Origin: Oscheius sp. JU75
Lineage: Eukaryota > Nematoda > Chromadorea > Rhabditida > Rhabditidae
Direction: 5' to 3'
Length of the DNA stretch: 64,000 nucleotides
Assembly (NCBI GenBank): GCA_037178855.1
Contig: JASJZC010000002.1
Location: 7,390,501-7,454,500, forward strand
The notes beneath the pieces were generated by a model, which saw only the letters and a list, made by a program, of their open reading frames with translations, did no database searches and was not told the origin of the DNA. This document shows positions 57,621 through 64,000 of this stretch, one piece after another; the first letter of the stretch is position 1; every line of letters starts with the position of its first letter. Position numbers and translations under genes: made by a program.

Positions 57621-57807
57621 GAAGCGTTATATAGACAGCGTCCATTAGTAGCCTACTATTTCTGAAGAATACCAGACGCTCCTTGGCAAAGTATTTCTGA
57701 CGGCTGGAGAACAATGCTCTGGAATCTGGAAGCATAGACTTGACTTGCCTTGACAAGCCACATATCAAAGTTGACAAGATCTGGCACGACACGCTTCAGT
57801 TCCAACT

Positions 57808-59293
57808 ATGCTGCTCCACAGGACTGTTGTACTCTTTTGGCTTGTAGCTGCTACCTTGACCAAGAAGCTCACTCCCGCGTCTCCGATCCGCTGGGTGGCT
57901 CCCACCAGTCAAGAATGGAAGGAAGCCGAACTGAATCAAGATGTCAAGACCTACTGGGAGCAGGAATGGGCAAAGAGTGACTGGGACGATGCCTGCAAAG
58001 ACGAGAAGCTGAAAATTGTACCCGTCTACTTCTGGCCAGGAGAGCGAGTCGATCTACCCTGTCACATGTGCGAGCTGGCTTTTGTCTTCAACGGCAAGAT
58101 GAAGCGATGGGGTGTGGCCGAGAGCGTGACCGAGTTCCTGGAGAATCCGCAGAAGTTTGTCGTCTGGGAGAGGAGCAAGTGGAAGCAGGTACAGAACGCG
58201 GAGTGGTTCGATGAGAGACAGTCGCGACCGCCTGTGGAGGAGGCGGACAGTGACAAATTACCGTATGCCTGGGTTCCGCAGAAGAAGAGTCAAAAGGCGA
58301 CGCTGAATGAGAAGGAGCCGCCGGCTTTCCTTCAGAGGGACGGAAAACTGTCCATCATCAGAGCGTCTCCGGCTGTTCAAGGAGTCTACTTCTGCTACGA
58401 TGACAATTCGCTCGGATCGACGAATCTCTTCTACGTCGTCATGGCCATGGTTCCGCCTGTCTCCTTAACCAAAGACCACGCTTTCAGTGAGTCTCTCTGT
58501 CTTTTTATCTCTCTATCTCTATTTCTCAATCTCTCGATCTCTCTATTTATGTGTTTCTCTGTCTAACCATAGCTTTTTTTCAGCCGACGGCTGTTCGGAC
58601 AACGACTTCATTCGTCCCTCTTTCAATTGGCGTTTCCACTTCTTGCCAGCCGTGCGAAATGACCGTCCCGTGAGCTGTCTCAAAGATCCGACTACCTGCG
58701 ACGGGAACACGACGTATCTCGACGTGACAAACACGACCGACAGCAAGGGAGAAGTGGTCTGTGATCTGGATCACTGTCGCATAGACGTGGTCAACATTGC
58801 CGACAAATCAGTGGCGGAACTCAATGTGGCCATCGAACTCCGCTGGGACGAGTGGACGCCTTGTTTGGGGGGAGTCCAACGTCGTGAGGCTCACTGTCAC
58901 CTGATCCGTAGAGAGGGACAGGTCATTCCGGAAGACACGTCAGCCGCCTTCACCTGGCTCGCCGAGCTGAACAGTCTCTTCGATCTAGAGCCATTCAGGA
59001 AGGAAGGAATTCGACTCTACAGCTCTCTCATCCCGTCGCTGATACAGGAAGTCGACAGGTTGACAGGCTGTCGGATGAAGAAGGAAGCCCTCTTGGAGAA
59101 TGCCTACCGCGAGATTGTGCTCTACACGATGGGAGTCCGAACAATCGATGGGAAGAAGGTCGACCGGGGCACGGACTACACGTTTCGACTGACCAACGCC
59201 TTCCAGGCCTGCCTCGGATACGAGAGGGAGAAGACGAACTGGGAGATGGTCGTCGGTACCTACATGATTGAGTCGCGTCGCTGTGATAAATAA
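57808..59293 (+). CDS. FAM187-like immunoglobulin-domain protein
   Basis: Two exons (57808-58486, 58584-59293) give about 462 residues. A signal peptide (MLLHRTVVLFWLVAATLTKK) is followed by an Ig V-type-like domain: YFWPGERVDLPCHMC, VWERSKWKQV, LSIIRASPAVQGVYFCYDD, with its C-W-VYxC pattern. Exon 2 holds a cysteine-rich part (TDGCSDNDFIRP, CDGNTTYL, CDLDHCRIDVVNI) and a segment, LRWDEWTPCLGGVQRREAHC, that resembles the WxxWxxC motif seen in FAM187 proteins, ending VGTYMIESRRCDK. No membrane helix is seen, so it may be secreted. The first intron is CTGTCTCT-rich and reuses the same motif as its inverted partial copy upstream. FAM187 assignment rests on layout and motifs only. Confidence 0.7.
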
Positions 59294-59434
59294 TGTGAGT
59301 TTCATAAACAATTCATTCGATGTGGGGTTCTGTCCCTGTGTCACTGTCGTACTTGTGACTTTGTCTCTCTGTCCAGTCTTTTTATACACAGCTGTCTCCT
59401 TCCATTCCCCTTATCTTTCGACGGACTAATCAAT

Positions 59435-61519
59435 ATGTTTCCTCTTCTTTTCTTTTTGTTTACCACACTAGTCTCTGCAAACTTGGGTAAAGAATCTCTG
59501 GAAGCGGAAGAAAACTTTCAGATTGTCCTAGTTTTCCTATTGGAGCTGGTACAAGCGGACAATTTCCAAATAGTAATGACACGCAGTTTGAGGCTGGATT
59601 CAACTGTAACTTTGTTGTGAGTTAGACCTTTGTTCATACAAGATGTTGTTCAGTTCTCTGTACCGAGAGGACTCTACGCCAAAGTTTACCTTTTCTCAAA
59701 TTTATGGGGAACGGAAGAGCTAAAAGTGGATGACGGTTATGGAACTGTGTTCGATAATACTCTGTGAGTTCACTTATACTTAAGTGTTAGAAAAAACTGT
59801 TTTTCCGTCTTACTAGTTAGGGACTCAATTTTCTAGTCCCGAGACGAGTCTCAACTTCCAAGTATACTGAATCAGCAGCTAGTCTATCTTAACCCCAAAG
59901 TGGGAAATCTTTGTCACAGTAATACGGAGACAGAAATTCGACTACCTTATCTCTTTCTCTATCTGACCAACTGAATGAGGCTGAAGAGAGTCAGCAGGGA
60001 ATGTTGAAGCCTGAAAAATCAAACCATCGAGTTTTGGCACGAAGCGTTCAGATAGCTAGCTATGAGATACCCACTTTTCAGATCCTACGGTGCTCTTTTC
60101 ACAGCAGTAGACCTCCAGATCCGGGTAAACTGTTCAAGCCCTGGAACTCTAACAATACAATGGTTGTTCGACGCTTGTAAGTGCTCTTGTCATGGAATCT
60201 AGCGTAGTCTATAGTGAATACAAAGAGCCTAAAGGAGGCGACTGTAGTAGCAGGGCTGGCTATAACCGTCTCTCCTCCAACTACTGTCTTTAGTACTGTT
60301 GTTGTAAATGCAACGGCGCCGGTACGATTTTTCCTTCAGTAACCTATTGAATAGACTTAGATTGTGATCTATGGTGACTACAATACGTCGTCTGAGATCT
60401 TCTTCCTGGGACAGAAGAGTTTCATCTTTGCCGGAGATTGTTGTAATGGAACCTACCAGGGATCGTGAGTCTTGCTGACACAGAGACTACATGTTCTTAC
60501 AGGCTCTACTCCTTAAAAAGTTCTGGAAAACCAATAGTCGTTGACCAGAGTCCTTATACTGTCACAATTTTTTCTAATGAGGACATTCTCTATGGCGGGA
60601 TCCTGATCAGACAGTTGTCCGATATTGAAGGCATTGACTACTCATTCAAATGGACCAACTTTACAGAGATTGGGAAGGTTAGTGATGCTTAGAGTCTATG
60701 CAGGGTGAGTTCAGGTGACCTTGCGATCTAACGGTAAGCTTTCTGCTATAACCTTCTTGGATTCTACTGACCCTCCGCAGTACTTCTATGTGACTTCCAC
60801 CCAGTTTCGGGTAGGTTTATGGGTGACAGAGAGACAGAGGAGGTGTATCCTGTTTTAGTACAACTACACCTCCTTTCACTGGCTCCCCAGCTCAACTCTT
60901 CCACCAACAGTCCCTAATCTCTCCTTTGACTACAACAATACCATATCTCGAGTTCCATTGGATGTGCCGGGTGCCACGAAGACTTTTGTGGCAAGAGATG
61001 GGGAAGTTACCTTCACTTATGTGAAGACCATAGTACCACGTAAGAGACGGTCTTAATGGATGTTAGTAGACTCTTTTCAGCCTATCCAATTCTTGAACTG
61101 GGCGACTATGGCTATTTCTCTTCACTGAACTACCAAACTCCTACTGTCTCCCAGCGGAATACTATCACATTCGCTGTGAACAGATCTCTGGCAATCCAGT
61201 TCACTCCTCTAATATGTTACAGTAATTTCAAAGTGATGATAGCAAGGAACAGTACACAGATCATAGGACCTTACAAGTCTCTTTGTTTCTCTGTCTCTCT
61301 ATCAACCCATACGGTTTCAGGATTGGAAACGGTAGTCAGACTCTAATCGGACCAGCTTTCACCATCAGTTATGACGGAACCAGTCCCAAAGATACCGGTG
61401 GACTCTTACGTTTCGATGTCGTAGAAGCACCATCCCCTGTTGGCAGTGGTATTGGAACAACGGACAGTTTATTCGTTCTTGTACTTGTCTTATTATATTC
61501 ATTGACTCTTAAATTATGA
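59435..61519 (+). CDS. CUB-like domain protein, GPI-anchored type
   Basis: About ten short exons. Signal peptide MFPLLFFLFTTLVSA; then NLDCPSFPIGAGTSGQFPNS, GFNCNFVFSVPRGLYAKVYL and VDDGYGTVF, the cysteine and VPxG...DDG pattern of nematode CUB-like domains. Later exons give a second, more variable half (SPYTVTIFSNEDILYGGILI; LDVPGATKTFVARDG; DYGYFSSLNYQTPTV), and the C-terminus has TSPKDTGGLLRFDVVEA and then a hydrophobic GPI-type end, DSLFVLVLVLLYSLTLKL. Phases agree throughout except around 60680-60780, where VTLRSN and the exon starting YFYVTSTQFRY do not join cleanly. This is either a mis-drawn exon or a one-base change. Extracellular, function unknown; C. elegans relatives are commonly induced by pathogens or stress. 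Paralogue of the genes at 6733 and 16850. Confidence 0.75.
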
Positions 61520-61641
61520 CACAATTCTCACTTGGAAGAGAACAGAGCATCAAAAACGTAGCACGAAAGATAAAACGACAGGAGCTTGTCACTCCACGTC
61601 TCTTCGACCCTCTTTTTATCCACGTCACAGGCATAATCGTA

Positions 61642-61863
61642 TTAATCCTTGTGCTCCAGGACGCTGTCCAAGAGAGCGTGGAAGGCGTGGTAGGGAGCAA
61701 GGAAGCGGGCGATTTTGTCTACCTGAAAAACGGGATGACAGTGATAGTGACTTACCATCTCAAAATAAAGTTTCTTGCCAATCAGAGACGACTTGTTGAC
61801 CTCCTGGATGTACATTTCTTTGAAGTGGCTCCAGTAAATGTGCTTATACAAATACAAAAGCAT
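61642..61863 (-). CDS. Small protein or last exons of an unknown gene
   Basis: A two-exon reading from the ATG at 61863 gives MLLYLYKHIYWSHFKEMYIQ, EVNKSSLIGKKLYFEM, then across a 33-base intron (GTAAGTCACTATCACTGTC ... TTTTTCAG) VDKIARFLAPYHAFHALLDS and VLEHKD with a TAA at 61642. The good intron favours this strand over the overlapping plus-strand frame. At only 62 residues it may be the end of a longer gene; an upstream minus-strand frame at about 62065-62130 (MESKGTVEGCCLRELIFIDP, LLDGVILVFR, then a donor) is a candidate but did not join in phase. No domain. Confidence 0.4.
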   Translation of the reverse strand: MLLYLYKHIYWSHFKEMYIQEVNKSSLIGKKLYFEMVSHYHCHPVFQVDKIARFLAPYHAFHALLDSVLEHKD

Positions 61864-62167
61864 TTATAAAAGCCCGGAAGCTCTGTTTACAATTGGCAGG
61901 GACTACGGTAGGTTTATGTTCAGGCCGACAAGGTTTTGGAAAAACGGAGCAGACACTGCGAAACAGAAGAGAAGACAGAAAGAGCGAGAGAGATGGTATG
62001 AGTTTCCCAATTTCTGTCCACCCCCCTCTCCCTGTCTCTGTACCGAAACACAAGAATGACGCCATCGAGGAGCGGATCGATGAAGATCAGCTCACGCAAA
62101 CAACAACCCTCCACCGTCCCTTTACTTTCCATTCTGTCGTAAATCTTTCTCACACTTGATGACTGTC

Positions 62168-62600
62168 TACTTCATGGGAGTTGTAAAGAGCTGCCATTTG
62201 TCAGCCGGCTGAATCACATGCTCTCTCAGAAACTGTCTCTCTGTCTCTCTCTCTCTCTCAAAGTACTCCCAAAAACTCACAGACAGTCTTGATTAGTATG
62301 AGCTGTGACGAATGCCGGACTCACTGAAACAGTGACATTCAGAGAGGGAAATAGCGTGAGAGCCTCGAGTCCTTCCAGATTGCACTGTCTATTTTTCCAG
62401 TACAGTCTGGTTCCTTCTCCAGTTTCTAGTTTTGATGCAAGCAATCGATTCCTCGAAGCATGTTTTCCGGTCGAACTGTACGAGAGAAAAAAGAGAGTCT
62501 CGAACCGAACATGACTCGCAAAGAACCGTCCACCTTTGAAGTCGTGCTCTCTCGAACTGGGAAAAAGTAAAGTAATGGACCCGCACTTTCTTTGTCTCTC
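62168..62600 (-). CDS. Possible 3' exons of an unknown minus-strand gene
   Basis: Read on the minus strand: after ACAG near 62480, HASRNRLLASKLETGEGTRL and YWKNRQCNLEGLEALTLFPS to a GTCACTGTTTCAG; then SPAFVTAHTNQDCL, donor GTGAGT; a CTCTGTCTCT-type intron; then EHVIQPADKWQLFTTPMK and a TAG. Frames and splice sites are compatible but the 5' end is not seen and no domain is recognised. It could be the same gene as the exons at 61642-61863 if the TAG is read wrongly. Confidence 0.3.
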
Positions 62601-62604
62601 AACC

Positions 62605-63250
62605 TAGTGCTGTTCCCCTCTGTTCACGTGTCATTCAAAGTTCCTGAGATGGATTGCAACTGGAAGCTCAACTGTGGCACCTGGTCAAGTGTCTGTCAAA
62701 TTTATTGGCAATGTTTAGACCGAGGTAGGGGTGTTAAATGCTCCTAGGCTCCAGTGTTTAGTTATAAAATCAATTTTGGAACCTCGCCCCCTTATCTGTA
62801 TAAACTATTCCTGTCATTTTGGCTTTACACAGTCTGAAGCGAGAAAAACTGTTCTCCTCCGTCCGTCCTCCCTCTCTGCGCTAATCGGAAATCCTGAATT
62901 CTGTTCATCTAGGCTTGTGAAAACTCTCTTCAGCTTTCTTTCCCATCCATTTTTACTTCTTGACAACCAGTTTCCGGACAGTGCTCATTTGTCTGTTAGT
63001 GATCAGAAATTGGGAGCCTCGCGGCCTCTATATGACTCAACCTCGCCCAGCTGTGGATCTTTTTACATAAACAGAGACAAGGCGGTTCGGTGTTTGGGCA
63101 TATCCCTATGTGCAGCCTAGATTTGTATATATCTGTCTCTCTGTTCCTTTGTATTTCTGTATCTCCATCTCTCTGTCTCTCTGCCTCTCGTTCTTTCTGT
63201 CTCGCTGTTTCTCCGTCTCTTTCTCGACTCTCACTAGTTACCACTTCAGG
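62605..63250. other. Intergenic stretch with a CTGTCTCT repeat
   Basis: CTGTCTCT units fill 63135-63235 just before the last gene. The plus-strand frame 62731-63120 is open for 129 codons but has no domain or start context, and is not called. Confidence 0.4.
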
Positions 63251-63252
63251 AA

Positions 63253-64000
63253 ATGGCCACCCATCCTCTAATAACTGCTGCCATTAATATGGGAAGGCAT
63301 CCGAACAAGGATCTCAGTAGCCTGGTGCGGCTTCATCTCTGCATCTGTCTCTCCAACTTCGATGACCCGACGTTTTTGGAAGGAGAAGCCGGAGTTCAGT
63401 ACAAAGACTACTCGTGGGAGAAGTACAGGATGATGTGCAGGCTTGGTAAGAGTCACTGTCACTGACCGAATTTTTTCAGCCACCGACAAGACCTACTTCG
63501 AAGAAAGCCAGAAGAAGGACAGACTCGCAGATGAGCCCTACGAGCACGTCTACTTTTTCACCCTGTTCACCTTGGCCCTCTTCGAATGTGTCATCATAAA
63601 AGATCCTCTCTACAAGGGTCCGATCAAGTTGGAGGACAAGGACTGTCATGGAACCGTTGAACTTCTTCTCCAAGCCATGAGGATCATTTCGGGAGGAAAG
63701 GTTGGTGACAGTTACAGTGATCATTCTGTCTCTCTTCATTGGTTTTTATTGTTCAGAAGCCTGACGCTGAGACAATCAAGGAGAGAGAACAAGCTAAATT
63801 CCTTCTCCAGTACAGTGGGGAGTCCTTCGACTATGTGAGTTCAGTTTGAGTGTGACTTGTGGTGATGGTGACTGTAATCAGCGGTAGTTGCCGATATTGG
63901 TAGATTTAAGTTCTGTTCGTTGAAATTTAGGTCCTTAGACACCTGGAAAGGACGATCAATGGAAGGCGGTGGTGCGGCGAAAATTGCCGCACTTCTGAAC
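63253..64000 (+). CDS. Unknown protein, cut by the right edge
   Basis: The ATG at 63253 follows CTTCAGGAA, a splice-acceptor context, so this may be an internal exon or a trans-spliced start. Exons: to about 63443 (MATHPLITAAINMGRHPNKD, LVRLHLCICLSNFDDPTF), about 63479-63700 (TDKTYFEESQKKDRLADEPY, VYFFTLFTLALFECVIIKDP), about 63757-63834 (KPDAETIKEREQAKFLLQYS) and about 63931 to the edge (VLRHLERTINGRRWCGENCR). Introns are short and carry GTCACTGTCAC or GTGACAGTTACAGTG. Mostly helical, with a hydrophobic stretch in exon 2; no domain recognised. Confidence 0.6.

Noticed and set aside
61516..61869. Plus-strand open frame of 117 codons
   Set aside because: It is antisense to the minus-strand exons at 61642-61863, which have a proper short intron and stop; the plus frame has no splice context or domain.

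Overview
The window looks like nuclear DNA of a nematode, probably not a close relative of Caenorhabditis. The genes are split by short introns with GTAAGT/GTGAGT donors and TTTCAG acceptors. Several start codons sit 2 to 8 bases after an unpaired TTTCAG, as expected of a spliced-leader acceptor. Nematode-type CUB-like secreted or GPI-anchored proteins occur at three places. The genus is not claimed. All exon maps were made by eye from reading frame, splice sites and family resemblance.

Layout. 1-3.3 kb: an EMI plus EGF-repeat extracellular protein (MEGF6-like, minus strand, runs off the left edge). 6.7-7.7 kb: a CUB-like GPI protein (minus). 8.5-14.5 kb: a decayed mariner element, then two almost identical atlastin-type GTPase genes in a head-to-head palindrome (arms about 2.17 kb, spacer 100 bp). 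14.6-15.3 kb: a Helitron Rep remnant. 16.9-17.9 kb: a CUB-like fragment and a small glycine-rich secreted protein. 18.1-22.8 kb: an SLC12A9-type cation-chloride cotransporter with two possible first exons. 26.4-31.0 kb: a TRIM-NHL protein (plus).

31.2-48.2 kb is gene-dense and mostly conserved housekeeping: sigma-1 receptor (minus), CDC37 (plus), PGAP1 GPI inositol-deacylase (minus), a GLD-2/TUTase-type nucleotidyltransferase (minus), an unknown Ser/Pro-rich protein (minus) and the PPIL2 cyclophilin/U-box factor (minus). 48.9-64 kb is accessory: a small possibly myristoylated protein, a dienelactone hydrolase (plus), a two-Ig membrane protein (minus), a long AGAGACAG-rich spacer, a FAM187-like Ig protein (plus) with an inverted broken partial copy beside it, a second well-preserved CUB-like GPI protein (plus), small unknown minus-strand genes, and an unknown plus-strand gene cut by the right edge.

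The genes do not form one pathway. PGAP1 remodels GPI anchors and the CUB-like proteins are probable GPI cargo, but there is no sign that this proximity matters. The more unusual content is structural: the near-perfect atlastin palindrome, a dispersed family of roughly 110-bp hairpin elements, a set of tRNA-like repeats inside introns of CDC37 and PPIL2, and introns of unrelated genes built from the same simple motifs (CTGTCTCT and GTGACAGTGAC).
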